The notes beneath the pieces are model-generated. The model was not told the DNA's origin. It saw only the letters and a program-made list of their open reading frames with translations, and made no database searches. The position numbers were made by a program, and so were the translations under genes. From assembly GCF_019973735.1 (NCBI RefSeq), contig NZ_AP024463.1:1364001-1428000 (forward strand): a stretch of DNA of 64,000 nucleotides. The letters are read 5' to 3'. Of this stretch, positions 8,673 through 21,700 are shown piece by piece. Source of the DNA: Arachnia rubra (GTDB lineage Bacteria > Actinomycetota > Actinomycetes > Propionibacteriales > Propionibacteriaceae). Numbering within the stretch: position 1 is the first letter of the stretch; each line of letters starts with the position of its first letter.

Positions 8673-10105
8673 TCCGCAGCGACCTCGGTGCCGTCGGTGG
8701 ACCAGTTGATGTGGAAGGAGCCCTCATCGTCGGTGCGGCGGTAGGTGTGGGCGCCAAAGTAGTCGCGTAGCCCCTGGGTCAGGGCGGCCCCGAGGCGCGG
8801 GGAACGCACCTGGTCGTAGTGGGCCAGGGCGGCGGCGAAGCCAGGCACCGGGATGCCCGACTCGACGGCCGCCGCGACGACCCGGCGCCAGGCGTTCTGG
8901 CAGTTTGCCAGCTCGGCGGCGACGGACGGGGCCTCCAGCAAGGTGACTAGGTTGCCGTCGGCGTACTCGGAGCGGATCCGCTCCAGCAGCCGGGCCCGGA
9001 TGATGCATCCGGCACGCCAGATTTTTGCCACCTCGGCGATGTTGATCCTCCAGCCGTACTCGGCCGCCGCCATGCGGATCTCGTCGAGGCCCTGCGCGTA
9101 GGCCACCACCTTGCTGGCCCACAGCGCCTGCCGGATGGACTCAACGAAGCCGGCACGGTCGGATGCCCGCAGACTGCCGTCAGGCCCCTGCAGCGCAGCC
9201 TGGGCCGCGGCCCTGAGCTCGGGGCTGGAGGAGACCGCGCGGGCGAACACGGCCTCGGCAATGGTGTTGACGGGGGTCCCGAGGTCGAGCGCCGACTGGA
9301 CGGTCCAGGTGCCGGTGCCCTTCATGCCGGCCGCATCCACGATGACATCCACCAGCGGTACGCCCGTACGGGGATCGGCCTTGCGCAGCACATCGGCGGT
9401 GATCTCGATGAGATAGGAGTCCAGATCGCCCTGGTTCCAGGAGGAGAAGACCTCAGCCTGCTCATCCGGGCTCAGGCCCAAGGCCTTCAGTAGCGTCCAG
9501 GCCTCACCGATGAACTGCATGTCGGCGTATTCGATGCCGTTGTGAACCATCTTCACAAAATGCCCGGCGCCGTCGGTCCCGATGTAGGTGCAACACGGCT
9601 CACCATCGGCGTCGGCGGCGATCCGCTCCAGGATGGGGCCCAGCGCCTCGTAGGACTCCGCGGAGCCTCCCGGCATGATCGAGGGCCCCTCCAACGCACC
9701 GACCTCACCGCCCGAGATGCCCGCCCCGACGAAGTGGAGACCGAGGTCACGCAGGCGCTGCTCGCGTCGGCGGGTGTCCTGGAAGTATGAGTTGCCGCCA
9801 TCGACGACGATGTCTCCCTCCTGAAGGAGAGGTATCAGTGCATCTATGGTGGCGTCGGTCGCCCCGCCCGCCTTGACCATGAGGATGATGCGGCGCGGCC
9901 GCTCCAGCGACGCCACGAAATCCGCCAGCTCATGGGAGGGCGCGAAATCCCCCTCGGACCCGTGAAGCCTCATGACCTCGTCAGTACGGGATGCCGTCCG
10001 GTTATAGAGGGCCACCCGGAATCCCTTGTGGGCGAGGTTGCGGGCCAGGTTAGAGCCCATCACCGCCATCCCGATTACTCCGACCTGGGCCAGTTGCTCG
10101 CTCAT
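8669..10105 (-). CDS. gnd: 6-phosphogluconate dehydrogenase, decarboxylating
   Basis: The 478-aa enzyme oxidises 6-phosphogluconate to ribulose 5-phosphate, making NADPH and CO2 in the pentose phosphate pathway. Visible motifs are the NADP fold GMAVMGSNLARN near residue 12, DGGNSYFQDT, the substrate loop FVGAGISGGEVGALEGPS, the catalytic HFVKMVHNGIEY, and the C-terminal tail RDYFGAHTYRR followed by HINWS. The length is that of the dimeric long form. I chose the ATG at 10103-10105, which has aaggag and then four bases before it; a longer open frame upstream has no site. The 3' end overlaps lhr by four bases, an odd pairing of a metabolic and a repair gene. Confidence 0.95.
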   Translation of the reverse strand: MSEQLAQVGVIGMAVMGSNLARNLAHKGFRVALYNRTASRTDEVMRLHGSEGDFAPSHELADFVASLERPRRIILMVKAGGATDATIDALIPLLQEGDIVVDGGNSYFQDTRRREQRLRDLGLHFVGAGISGGEVGALEGPSIMPGGSAESYEALGPILERIAADADGEPCCTYIGTDGAGHFVKMVHNGIEYADMQFIGEAWTLLKALGLSPDEQAEVFSSWNQGDLDSYLIEITADVLRKADPRTGVPLVDVIVDAAGMKGTGTWTVQSALDLGTPVNTIAEAVFARAVSSSPELRAAAQAALQGPDGSLRASDRAGFVESIRQALWASKVVAYAQGLDEIRMAAAEYGWRINIAEVAKIWRAGCIIRARLLERIRSEYADGNLVTLLEAPSVAAELANCQNAWRRVVAAAVESGIPVPGFAAALAHYDQVRSPRLGAALTQGLRDYFGAHTYRRTDDEGSFHINWSTDGTEVAAD

Positions 10106-10332
10106 GTGTCTCCTTAAACTGTCCGGCGGCCTTTCGGACCGGCACGGCCAGCTTAGTCGACGAGGACGGCATACACGGATGATAATGACGAGGTAACGGA
10201 AAAGCGGACGAATTCTGTACATTCGATGCGGACAAGATGATGAGCGTTGAGCCTCACTGGCCCGCATCCCCAGGGTGCTGTGCCGTCAGGAAACAGCTCC
10301 TGAATCAAGGTCGGCCTAGGGAGGAAGGCTCA
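10106..10332. promoter_or_regulatory. Divergent intergenic region between gnd and the sugar-binding lipoprotein gene
   Basis: This 227-bp region separates two divergent genes. For the plus strand a possible promoter is TCGACG followed after 18 bases by GATAAT, around 10154-10183; it is weak at the -35. For the minus strand no convincing promoter is visible. A small inverted repeat, GTCCG with CGGAC, lies just upstream of gnd. No open frame here looks coding. Confidence 0.3.
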
Positions 10333-11652
10333 ATGCGGATCAAGGGTCTGATGGGTGTCGCCAGCCTGGTGTCAGCGGCAGTGCTTGCTCTGACCAGCTG
10401 CTCTGGGGGCGGGTCCGCCACAGAATCCGGCTCTACCTCCCTCAGCGGCGAGGTCATCAAGCTCGAGTACCTTCATCGCCTTTCAGACGGGCAGGGGATG
10501 ACCCCGGTGGCGGAGATCATCAAGAAATGGAATGACACGCACCCGAATGTCCAGGTCATCGCCACCAGGTTCTCTGGCAAGGCCACGGAGATGGCAGCCA
10601 AACTCGAGGCTGACGTCAAAGCCGGGACCGCTCCCTGCCTGGCCCAGGTCGCATATGGCGAGGCCCCCGGGATGTTCGTGAAGAACCTCCTTGAGGATGT
10701 GTCCGCCGAGGCCGCCAAATACAAGGACGACTACACCAGCAGCGCCTACGCGCAGATGTCCGTAGGCGGTAAGATGGTGGGCCTGCCCCAGGACACTGGG
10801 CCACTGGTGTACCTCTACAACGAGGCCGAGTTCAACGCCCTCGGTATCGAGGTGCCCAAGACCTTCGATGAACTCCTGGAGGCAGCCAAGAAGGCCGCTG
10901 CCCAGGGCAAGTACATCCTCGGCTTCGAGCCCGATGAGGCCGGCTACGGCCTCTCCGCTCAGGCTGCGGCCGCCGGAGCCGTCTGGTATTCGGCCGTCGA
11001 CAACAAGTGGAGGGTCAATACCACCGGCGAGGAGAGCCAGGCGGTGGCGACATTCTGGCAGGAGGCACTGGACGCCAAGGCTGCGCTCACCCACAACCGC
11101 TGGTCTAGCGAATACGAGCAGGCCCTGGCCAGCGGAAGCCTCATCGGCAACATCGCTCCCGCCTGGGAGATCGGCTCCGCCCTGGACAAGCTTGACGGCA
11201 CGGCCTACGAAGGGCAGTGGCGTGTAGCGAAGCTCCCCACTATCGGTGGCGCCCAGATGACCGGGCCCGACGGCGGCTCCGGTGTGGCTGTGATGAAGGG
11301 CTGCGGTCACAAGACCGAGGCGATGGAGTTCAACAATTGGCTCAACACGCAGGTGGCCGACCTGGCAGCCCGGGGACTGCTGCCAGCCGCCAAGGATGCT
11401 GTCACAACGCCTGAGAAGACGCTGCGCCAGTTTGGCAACCAGGACGTCTACAAGGTGTTGTCCGAAGCCGGCGACGAGATTTCCTCGCAGTGGAGCTACA
11501 TTCCTGGTTTCCCGGACGTCACCCCCAAGATGAGCGAGAAGGCAGCCGAGGTGGCCGCCGGCAGCGCGAAGGTGGCCGATATTCTCACCGTCGCCGGAGA
11601 CGCCTCCCGGCAGACCCTGAAAGACGCCGGCCTGCCGGTCGCCGACAGCTGA
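10333..11652 (+). CDS. Extracellular solute-binding lipoprotein (family 1, sugar ABC-transporter type), orphan
   Basis: This 439-aa protein begins with a lipoprotein signal peptide (lipobox LTSC, predicted lipidated Cys near residue 21) and continues as a family-1 extracellular solute-binding protein: EYLHRLSDGQGMTPVAEIIKKW, a substrate-cleft segment, and GPLVYLYNEAEFNALG. Such proteins bind sugars, oligosaccharides or glycerol phosphates outside the membrane and hand them to an ABC permease. No permease or ATPase gene lies nearby; pyrC converges on the 3' side and gnd diverges on the 5' side. The ATG at 10333 is chosen because gaggaagg lies five bases upstream and the signal peptide begins there. 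It is complete, and the substrate cannot be told from sequence. Confidence 0.85.
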   Translation: MRIKGLMGVASLVSAAVLALTSCSGGGSATESGSTSLSGEVIKLEYLHRLSDGQGMTPVAEIIKKWNDTHPNVQVIATRFSGKATEMAAKLEADVKAGTAPCLAQVAYGEAPGMFVKNLLEDVSAEAAKYKDDYTSSAYAQMSVGGKMVGLPQDTGPLVYLYNEAEFNALGIEVPKTFDELLEAAKKAAAQGKYILGFEPDEAGYGLSAQAAAAGAVWYSAVDNKWRVNTTGEESQAVATFWQEALDAKAALTHNRWSSEYEQALASGSLIGNIAPAWEIGSALDKLDGTAYEGQWRVAKLPTIGGAQMTGPDGGSGVAVMKGCGHKTEAMEFNNWLNTQVADLAARGLLPAAKDAVTTPEKTLRQFGNQDVYKVLSEAGDEISSQWSYIPGFPDVTPKMSEKAAEVAAGSAKVADILTVAGDASRQTLKDAGLPVADS

Positions 11653-11660
11653 CCCTGAAA

Positions 11661-11690
11661 CACCGGGGCTGCCTCGATGACACCCCGGTG
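11661..11690. terminator. Hairpin between convergent solute-binding and pyrC genes
   Basis: CACCGGGG at 11661-11668 pairs perfectly with CCCCGGTG at 11683-11690 across a 14-base loop. It sits in the 48-bp gap between two converging genes and lacks a T-run on either side, a common form in high-GC bacteria. It probably terminates in both directions. Confidence 0.55.
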
Positions 11691-11700
11691 CGATGGGAGG

Positions 11701-12966
11701 TCAGCGACGGTAGGTGACCCTGCCGTCCCAAAGGGTCATCTCCACCGGGTCGGGGAGATCCCGGCCGTGGTAGGGGTTGTTGTGGCTTCGAGAGGCGGAG
11801 TCCCCTCGGTCCACTGTCGCGCGCCGCGCCGGATCGATCAGCACCAGGTTGGCCGGTTCTCCCGGGGCCAGCGGACGTCCCTGCGCGGTAGCCTTGCCGA
11901 TTCGCGCGGGCGCGTGGCTCATGCGGTCGGCGACCTGCTGCCAGGTCAGACGGCCCGGGGCGACCATGGTCTCCATCACCACGCCGAGGGCCTGCTCCAG
12001 GCCCAGCATGCCGGGCCTGGCGTCTACGAAGGCGTGGTCCTTGTCCTGGGGTGCGTGGGGAGCGTGGTCCGTGGCGACCGCGTCGATGGTGCCATCGGCC
12101 AGGGCCTCCCGTACCGCCTCCACATGCTCGCTGGTGCGCAGCGGGGGATTCACCTTGAAGGTGGTGTCGTAGCCGATCACCTCGGGAGTGGTCAGGTACA
12201 GGTGGTGTGGCGTGGCCTCAGCGGTGACCCGGATCCCGCGCCGCTTCGCCCAGCGCAGCACCTCCACGCCCTCGGCGGTTGAGACGTGGCACACGTGCAG
12301 GCGGGAGCCGGTGGCCTCCGCCAGGGCGACGTCGCGGGCGATGATCACCGACTCCGCGACTGGCGGCCAGCTGGGCAGTCCCAGCCGTCCTGATATCTCA
12401 CTCTCATGGCAGCAGGCGTCCGCTCCGGCCAGGGTGGAATCCTGGGCATGCTGGGCCAGCACCCCGTCGAAGGGCCGCACCCACTCGAAGGCGCGTCTCA
12501 TCAGGCTGGCGTCCATGACGCAGCGGCCGTCATCTGAGAACACCGAGACCCGGGCCCGGGAACGATGCATCAGCCCCAGCTCCGCCAGTTCGCGCCCAGC
12601 CAGCTCCTTGGTAATGGCGCCGACCGGGATCACCTGGCAATGGTTGGCCGCCACCCCCAGCGTCAGCACGTGCTCCGCGGTCTCGGCGGTGTCGGTGACA
12701 GGCTGGGTGTTGGCCATCGCGAAGACGGCGGTGAACCCGCCGCGCGCGGCGGCACGGGATCCGGACTCCACAGTTTCCGCGTCCTCACGTCCGGGTTCAC
12801 GCAGATGGGTATGCAGGTCCACCAGCCCCGGCAGCGCCAACAGCCCGTCTGCATCAATCACGGTCGACCCGATGGGATGGTCCTTCGCGAACCGGCCCGA
12901 CTCGATGAAGAGATCCGTCCTCGACCCATCTGGGAGGGTCACCCCGGTGATGGCGAGTTTTGACAT
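11701..12966 (-). CDS. pyrC: Dihydroorotase, type I
   Basis: The 421-aa amidohydrolase closes carbamoyl-aspartate to dihydroorotate, the third step of UMP synthesis. The zinc site motif GLVDLHTHLREPG lies near residue 47, followed by NTQPVTDT, the HVCHVSTAEG metal ligand region, EATPHHLYLT and the catalytic-Asp motif AVATDHAPHA. These are features of the class I enzyme found with pyrB in Gram-positives. It starts 17 bp after the pyrB stop and is the last gene of pepN-pyrB-pyrC on this strand; the other pyr genes and pyrR are not in the window. Confidence 0.95.
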   Translation of the reverse strand: MSKLAITGVTLPDGSRTDLFIESGRFAKDHPIGSTVIDADGLLALPGLVDLHTHLREPGREDAETVESGSRAAARGGFTAVFAMANTQPVTDTAETAEHVLTLGVAANHCQVIPVGAITKELAGRELAELGLMHRSRARVSVFSDDGRCVMDASLMRRAFEWVRPFDGVLAQHAQDSTLAGADACCHESEISGRLGLPSWPPVAESVIIARDVALAEATGSRLHVCHVSTAEGVEVLRWAKRRGIRVTAEATPHHLYLTTPEVIGYDTTFKVNPPLRTSEHVEAVREALADGTIDAVATDHAPHAPQDKDHAFVDARPGMLGLEQALGVVMETMVAPGRLTWQQVADRMSHAPARIGKATAQGRPLAPGEPANLVLIDPARRATVDRGDSASRSHNNPYHGRDLPDPVEMTLWDGRVTYRR

Positions 12967-12983
12967 GTGGCTTCTTCCTCCCG

Positions 12984-13904
12984 TCAGTCGGCCAGCAGAT
13001 GGTGCAGCACACTCATACGGACCGCGACCCCCGAGGAGACCTGGTCAAGCACGATGGACCGCGGGTCATCGGCGGCTGCCGAGCTGATCTCCAGGCCACG
13101 GTTCATGGGGCCAGGGTGCGCGATTACGGCGGTGGGACGCAGCCGTGACAGCCGCGGCACCGTCAGGCCGTAGGCGTCGACATACTCCCGCTCCGAGGGG
13201 AAGAAACCGCCATGCATGCGTTCCCGCTGCACCCGCAGCATCATGGCCACGTCGACGTCGGAGATGACCTCATCCAGATCTGCCGTCACCTGCACCCCCC
13301 AGGAGCCCACCCCCGGTGGCAACAGCGTGTGGGGGGCAACCAGCACCACCCGTGCTCCCAGCCGTCCGAGCAGCGCGACGTTGGACCTCACCACCCGGGA
13401 ATGCAGCAGGTCACCGGTGATGGCCACCAGCTTGCCCTCCAGGGTGCCCAGCCTGGTGCGCCTGAAGTGGGTCAGCATCGCATGGGCATCCAGAAGGGCC
13501 TGGGTCGGGTGTTCGTGCGTGCCGTCACCGGCATTGACCATGGAGGCACGCACCCAGCCCGCCGCCTGCGCCACCGAGCCGGAACCCGGGTGCCGCATCA
13601 CGATGGCGTCCACCCCCATGGCATCCAGGGTCATGAGGGTGTCGCGCATCGACTCGCCCTTCGAGACGCTGGAGCCGCGGGCCGACACATTGATCGCGTC
13701 GGCTGACAGCCATTTGGCTGCGAGTTCGAAGGAACTCCGGGTGCGGGTGGAGTCCTCGAAGAAGAGGTTCACCACGGTGCGGCCCTTCAGGTTGGGCAGC
13801 TTCTTGACCCGGGCCTCCTGCAGCTGGTGCATCTGGCCGGCCACGTGAAGAATCGAGTGAATCTCGTCGGTGGTGAGATCAGCGATGCTGAGCAGATGCT
13901 TCAT
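12984..13904 (-). CDS. pyrB: Aspartate carbamoyltransferase catalytic subunit
   Basis: The 306-aa enzyme joins carbamoyl phosphate and aspartate, the committed step of pyrimidine synthesis. [13 protein letters not shown] is the carbamoyl-phosphate motif, SSVSKGES the lysine loop borrowed from the neighbouring subunit, [14 protein letters not shown] the central site, and [13 protein letters not shown] the aspartate-side loop. The ATG at 13902-13904 starts the family's usual N-terminus ([10 protein letters not shown]) with ggaaagaag about ten bases upstream. It lies 28 bp after pepN and 17 bp before pyrC. No PyrR gene or obvious PyrR-binding leader precedes it. Confidence 0.95.
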   Translation of the reverse strand: MKHLLSIADLTTDEIHSILHVAGQMHQLQEARVKKLPNLKGRTVVNLFFEDSTRTRSSFELAAKWLSADAINVSARGSSVSKGESMRDTLMTLDAMGVDAIVMRHPGSGSVAQAAGWVRASMVNAGDGTHEHPTQALLDAHAMLTHFRRTRLGTLEGKLVAITGDLLHSRVVRSNVALLGRLGARVVLVAPHTLLPPGVGSWGVQVTADLDEVISDVDVAMMLRVQRERMHGGFFPSEREYVDAYGLTVPRLSRLRPTAVIAHPGPMNRGLEISSAAADDPRSIVLDQVSSGVAVRMSVLHHLLAD

Positions 13905-13932
13905 GGCCGGGTCTTCTTTCCGAGGAGCTGGA

Positions 13933-16512
13933 TCAGTGGCGGCTGCGTTCCTGGACTCGTAGGCTGCGTTCCGCCTCATCCAGCCGTTCACTGAGCAGGC
14001 GCCGCACCTGGTCGCTGGGCTCACCCTCGGCGAGGTAGCGGCGGAACCGGGCAACCAGGTCAGAGCTCACCAGGGTCTCGGGGAACAGCCAGCGTAGCGC
14101 CGCACCGATGGCCGCGTAGCCGCGGTTCTCCCAGCCGCCCTCCCGGCGCGAGATGAGGCTAGCCAGCTCCGCGTAGGAATCCACGTAGGGCCTGAGCACC
14201 TCATCCTGGCCGAAATTGATGAACCCCATGGCGATACTGCGGTGGGTCTCATTCGGCACGTCCGGGTCAGCAGTGGCCAGGCGCCATGCCTCGGCCTTGG
14301 CCTCAGCCGTCGGTATGCCCGCGCGGGCACCTGCGGCACGCTCGGCACCCGTGTTGGTGTTGTCCCGCTCCAGCTCAGCGGCGATCTCAGGCTCGCCGAA
14401 CACGCCGCGGCGAGCCAGCGCGGCGACGATGAGCCAGCGCACCTCGGTGTCCACCGCAAGGTCGGTCGGGACCTCCTCGTCATGCAGCCAGCCGCGGATC
14501 AGCTCGCAGGCATCGTCGCTGCGCGCTGTCCCGATCAGAGTCTTGGCAATGATCAGCTGCGCATCGGAGCCCGGGCCGGCGTCCTTCAGCAGACCAGCCA
14601 GGCCGGTGACCAGACGCGTGTTCGCAGTCTCCCTGAGCTCGGGAGCCATGAAACGACCCGAGCAGGCCGCGGCCTGTGCCAATACGGTCGTGATGGCGGC
14701 CATGTCTTTCTCGGAGCCGATGCCCTGGAGCGCGAGGGACACCATCTCCTGCGGGGCGATCTCGGCGTCCCGGACGGAATCCCAGAACAGTGACCAGGTG
14801 ACGGCGCGGGCTAGCGGGTCGGCGAGCTTGTCGATCCCCGCCACCAGCGCATTGCGGGAGACCTCGTCCAGGCGGATCTTGGCGAAGGTCAGATCGCCGT
14901 CGTTGAGCAGGACCACGTCGCGGCGCGCATGCCCGACCAGCTCCGGTACCTCGGTGCGCTCACCGGAGATGTCGGTTTCCACGTAGTCGACGCGCTCCAG
15001 GCCCTCCTCGGTGCTGGCGTAGATGCCGATGCCGAGGCGGTGGGTGCGCAGCGTCGGCCAGCCTTCTGGCGCTGTCTGGACGACGGCGAACCGCGTGAAG
15101 GTGCCGGTCTCGTCCACCTCGAACTCTGCCCTGAGGGTGTTGACCCCGGCACTTTCCAGCCACTGGCCGGCGAACCAGGACAGGTCACGCCCGGAGGCCG
15201 CCTGCAGCTCGGTGAGTAGGTCGGTGAGGGTGGTGTTGCCGTAGGCGAACTTGCGGAAGTAGTTGCCGACTCCCTTCAGGAAGGCCTCGATGCCAACGAA
15301 GGAGACCAGCAGCTTCAGCACCGAGGCGCCCTTGGCGTAGGTGATGCCGTCGAAGTTCTGCTCCACCTTCTCCAGGTCGCTCATGTCGGCGGCGATGGGA
15401 TGGGTGGTTGACAGCTGGTCCTGCAGGTAGGCCCATGCCTTGCGCTCGTTCGAGAAGGAAGCCCACGGGTTGGCTCCCGTGCCGTACTTCTTCGCGATCT
15501 CGTCGGCGGCGAAGTGGGAGGCCCACTCAGCGAACGACTCGTTGAGCCACAGATCGTCCCACCAGCGCATGGTCACCAGGTCGCCGAACCACATGTGGGC
15601 CAGCTCATGGAGGATGGTGTTGTCCCGGGCCTCCAGCTCGCGGGCGGTGACGCGGGAGCGGAACAGGTACTGGTCACGGAAGGTGACGCAGCCCGCGTTC
15701 TCCATGGCGCCGAAGTTGAACTCGGGCACGAAGACCTGGTCGTAGGAGTCGAACGCGTAGGGCACCCCGAAGGCGGACTCGAAGACCTCGAAGCCGCGCT
15801 GCGTGGTGGTCAGGATCCTGTCGGCGTCGAGGAACTCGGCCATCGACGCGCGGCAGGCCACGGACGCGGGGAGGACCCCGGCCTTCGAGGTGATCTGGCC
15901 CTTGACGACGTGGTATTCACCCGCCACCAGCGCGGTGATGTAGGTAGCGATCACCGGAGTGGGGGCGTGCTCGAAACGTGCGATGCCATCGCCGGCGGGT
16001 TTACCTGCGACGGAGCGGGAGTTGCTGAACACGCTCCAGTGCTCCGGGGCCACGACCGTCAGCTGGAAGGTTGCCTTCTGGTCAGGCTGCTCGAAGGTGG
16101 CGTACATCCGGCGGGCATCAGCCGTCTCGAACTGGGAGTACAGGTACACCTTGCCGTCGGTGTCGACGAAGCGGTGCAGGCCCTCACCGGTGTGGGAGAA
16201 CCGGCCGACCGCATCGACCACCACTGTGTGCCTGCCCTCGCTGAGGTCTTTCAGCGGCAGCCGGTAGCCGTCGAACTCGTCGAGCGGCAGCGGCTTGCCG
16301 TCCAGGGTGGCGGAGCGGATCTCGTCGGCGATCACGTCCAAGTGGGTGGACCCGCCCGCCGAGGTGAAGTCGAGCTCGGTGTGAGAGGCGAAGGTGCGCT
16401 CGGGATCGGCGAGACCATTGCCGGTCACGTCAACCGTCACCCGATAGGTCTCTGCCTTGACGACGCGGGAGCGGAGGGCGGCTTCTTCGCGAGTGATATT
16501 GGCGGTTGCCAT
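13933..16512 (-). CDS. pepN: Aminopeptidase N (M1 zinc metallopeptidase)
   Basis: The 859-aa cytoplasmic exopeptidase removes N-terminal residues from peptides. The exopeptidase motif GAMEN and the zinc motif HELAH (His302, His306) with the distal Glu in LNESFAEW are intact, and the long C-terminal ERAP1-like helical domain is present. The ATG at 16510-16512 has gaaggtg just before it and gives the usual actinobacterial N-terminus ([11 protein letters not shown]). It heads a probable operon with pyrB and pyrC and diverges from ligA. It works downstream of the Clp and tricorn proteases encoded in the same window. Confidence 0.93.
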   Translation of the reverse strand: MATANITREEAALRSRVVKAETYRVTVDVTGNGLADPERTFASHTELDFTSAGGSTHLDVIADEIRSATLDGKPLPLDEFDGYRLPLKDLSEGRHTVVVDAVGRFSHTGEGLHRFVDTDGKVYLYSQFETADARRMYATFEQPDQKATFQLTVVAPEHWSVFSNSRSVAGKPAGDGIARFEHAPTPVIATYITALVAGEYHVVKGQITSKAGVLPASVACRASMAEFLDADRILTTTQRGFEVFESAFGVPYAFDSYDQVFVPEFNFGAMENAGCVTFRDQYLFRSRVTARELEARDNTILHELAHMWFGDLVTMRWWDDLWLNESFAEWASHFAADEIAKKYGTGANPWASFSNERKAWAYLQDQLSTTHPIAADMSDLEKVEQNFDGITYAKGASVLKLLVSFVGIEAFLKGVGNYFRKFAYGNTTLTDLLTELQAASGRDLSWFAGQWLESAGVNTLRAEFEVDETGTFTRFAVVQTAPEGWPTLRTHRLGIGIYASTEEGLERVDYVETDISGERTEVPELVGHARRDVVLLNDGDLTFAKIRLDEVSRNALVAGIDKLADPLARAVTWSLFWDSVRDAEIAPQEMVSLALQGIGSEKDMAAITTVLAQAAACSGRFMAPELRETANTRLVTGLAGLLKDAGPGSDAQLIIAKTLIGTARSDDACELIRGWLHDEEVPTDLAVDTEVRWLIVAALARRGVFGEPEIAAELERDNTNTGAERAAGARAGIPTAEAKAEAWRLATADPDVPNETHRSIAMGFINFGQDEVLRPYVDSYAELASLISRREGGWENRGYAAIGAALRWLFPETLVSSDLVARFRRYLAEGEPSDQVRRLLSERLDEAERSLRVQERSRH

Positions 16513-18745
<2,233 letters not shown>

Positions 18746-18751
18746 GCCGAC

Positions 18752-18761
18752 AGTCTAGGGT
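18752..18761. promoter_or_regulatory. Overlapping divergent -10 elements (SNF2 gene and small protein)
   Basis: The ten bases AGTCTAGGGT contain TAGGGT on the plus strand, eight bases before the SNF2-helicase ATG, and TAGACT on the minus strand, six bases before the GTG of a small frame. The two hexamers share their central TA, as in symmetric bidirectional promoters. Neither gene has a Shine-Dalgarno, so both are predicted leaderless. Confidence 0.5.
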
Positions 18762-18769
18762 GGGACGGC

Positions 18770-21700
18770 ATGGGACCCAACTCCGCCGCCTGGGTTACGC
18801 AGGTCAGCGATGAGGCCATCAAGGTCTCCTGGGGCGTACCCACCTTCCTCAGAGGACGCGCTTACCGGGATGCCGGGCATGTGATCAAACACTCGGTGGG
18901 CCGGAATGGAGCTATTGACGCCGTGGTCCAGGGCGCCGGTGGGAAGACATACCGGACCTTCCTTCACCACGACCAGCGAGGGGTCAGCAGCGCCTGCTCC
19001 TGTCCGGTCGCCATGGGGTGTAAGCATGCCGTCGCCGTGCTGCTGGCCGTGCGGGACTCCGAGTCCGAGGGCACCTCCTCCTGGGAGGACCTCCTAGGCG
19101 GGTTGCTTCCCGCATCTGCAGCCGGGGAAGGTGATCAGGAGGCCGTCGAGCTCTGCCTGGAGTTCCGGCTCGACGGCCCGCTGGAGAACCTCGATGCGCT
19201 GGTGCTGCGACCGCTGCGGATGGGGAAACGGGGCTGGGTCAAGTCCCAGGCGAGCTGGGGGGACATCACCTCGAACTACCGAGGCCTGGACTACGATCCC
19301 CGCCAGCGTGAAGTGCTGCTCCAGATGGCGCAGCTCGTCGGATATCACCAGTACTCCTACGGCAATCTCGCCACGATCCCGCTGTCCAGTCTCGGGCCGC
19401 TGGGCTGGTCCCTGCTGGATCAGGCCACCGCCGCCGGCATCCCGTTCATGGCGGGGGAGGGCCTCAAGGAGGTGGGTGTCGACTTCGACCCGGTCCGGGT
19501 CTGGCTGGACGTCACTGCACATGGGGACGGCGCACGAGAGCTCGTGATCTCCGGGGACCTGGGTCCTGTGGTCCCGGGCGGGAGGCGATTCCTGATCGGG
19601 GAACCCGCCCATGGTCTCGGTGAGCTGGGACCTGGGGGCCGGCTGCGTCTCCACCCACTGGCTGAGCCGCTTCCCGGCGCGATACGGAACTGGTTCAATC
19701 AGGATCTGAAGGTCACGATCCCAGCGCAGGATGCCGACCGGTTCCAGTTGATGTACCTACCGTTCCTCGCCCAGAAAGGCCTCGTCGCACCCGGCAGCTG
19801 GAACCCAGAGGAGCTTCCGCAGCCCGGACTGACCCTCCAGCTGACCCACGAACCCGGCCACCGGCTGCTGCTTTCGTGGGGTTTCAGGTACACTTCGCAG
19901 ACAGCCGCCACCAGCGTCCCGTTCCGCCCCCGGCGGGGTGACTTCTTCCGGGACCTGCCCGCCGAACATGCGCTGGAGGCAGCCGCCGCCAAGCTCGCTG
20001 GCGATTTCCCGGCCCTGCTGGAGTCACACCGGGAAAAGCTGTTGCCCACCGCGGCGCTGAGCCACGCGGATGCCGCCCGGTTCATCACCGAAACCCTGCC
20101 GCTCCTGGAGGCCAGCGGGGTGGCCGTGACCCAGTTAGGCGAGGTCCTCGAATACTCGCGTGCCGCTGAGCCGCCCGTGATCGCTCTCAGCACCGAGGAC
20201 ACCGACGACCTCGACTGGTTCAACCTGCGGATCCAGGTCACCGTGGCAGGGCAGGAGGTGCCATTCGGACCGCTCTTCCGGGCGCTGGCCGCCGGTGACG
20301 ACGCGATGCTCCTGGACGATGGCACCTGGTTCCTGCTGGACCATCCTGAGCTCAGCCGTCTGCGGCAGCTCCTCGCGGAGGCCCGCGAGCTCATGGATTC
20401 CGCGCCCGGTGGGCAGATCCGCATCAGCCCGTACCAGGCCGGCTGGTGGGAGGAGCTCACAGCACTCGGGGTCATGGAGGGGCAGTCACGTCGCTGGCTG
20501 GAACGGGTGCAGGCGCTCCGGGACGCTGGTGTCCGGGAGGAGCCGGTAGCGGTTCCCGGTGGTCTCGCGGCCACGCTGCGTCCCTACCAGGAGCGTGGAT
20601 TTGCCTGGCTGGTCACACTCTGGGACGCCGGACTCGGTGGGGTGCTCGCCGACGACATGGGGCTTGGCAAGACGCTCCAGACCCTCGCGCTCGTGGAGCG
20701 TGCCCGCGAACTGGGACAGCTGGACCAGGCTCCGGTGCTCGTGGTGGCCCCCGCCAGCGTCGTCGGAGCCTGGGCGGAGGAGGCGGCCCGGTTCGCTCCC
20801 GGACTCAGCGTCGCTGTCGTCAGGGCCACCGAGGCCCGGCGTGGCACGCCCTTGGCCGATGAGATCGCAGGTGCACATGTGGTCGTCACCTCCTACACCC
20901 TGCTGCGGCTGGAGGACGAGGCATACCTTGGACGCAGGTGGAGTGGCCTGGTGCTGGACGAGGCCCAATTCGTCAAGAACCCCCGTTCCCGGACACATCA
21001 GCTGGTGCGCCGCATCGGGAGCCCCTTCACCCTGGTCATCACCGGCACGCCCCTGGAGAACACCCTCAGCGACCTGTGGTCCATGTTCTCGTTGGCGGCG
21101 CCGGGCCTGTTCCCCCGCCTCGACGAATTCACCGAGAGCTACCGCACACCAGTGGAGAGGGACGCGGACATGACCGCGCTGGCGCGGCTGCGCTCCCGGA
21201 TCCGCCCGTTCATGCTGCGACGCACCAAACGTGAGGTTGTGGCGGAGCTTCCGGAGAAGGTGGAGCAGGTGATGCGCCTGGAACTCACCCCGGAGCACCG
21301 GCGCCGCTATGACCAGCACCTGACCAGGGAGCGCACCCGGGTGCTCGGGATGCTCCAGGACATGGACCGGAACAGGGTCGCCATCTTCCGGGCCCTGACG
21401 AAGCTCCGGCAGCTGGCCCTGGACCCCCGGCTCGTGGACCCTGACCTGCCCGCCACGGCCTCGGCGAAGATCACCGCTGTGGTGGAGCAAATCCGGGAAC
21501 TAGCCGGGGAGGGGCACCGGGCACTGGTCTTCTCCTCCTTCACCGGATTCCTGAGGCTGGTGCGCGAGGCCTTGGAGCAGGAGGGGATCGAGTACGTCTA
21601 CCTTGATGGCCGCACCCGCGACCGTCCAGCCCGCATCGCCCGGTTCCGCGAGGGTAACGCTCCGGTGTTCCTGATCTCCTTGAAGGCCGGTGGATTCGGA

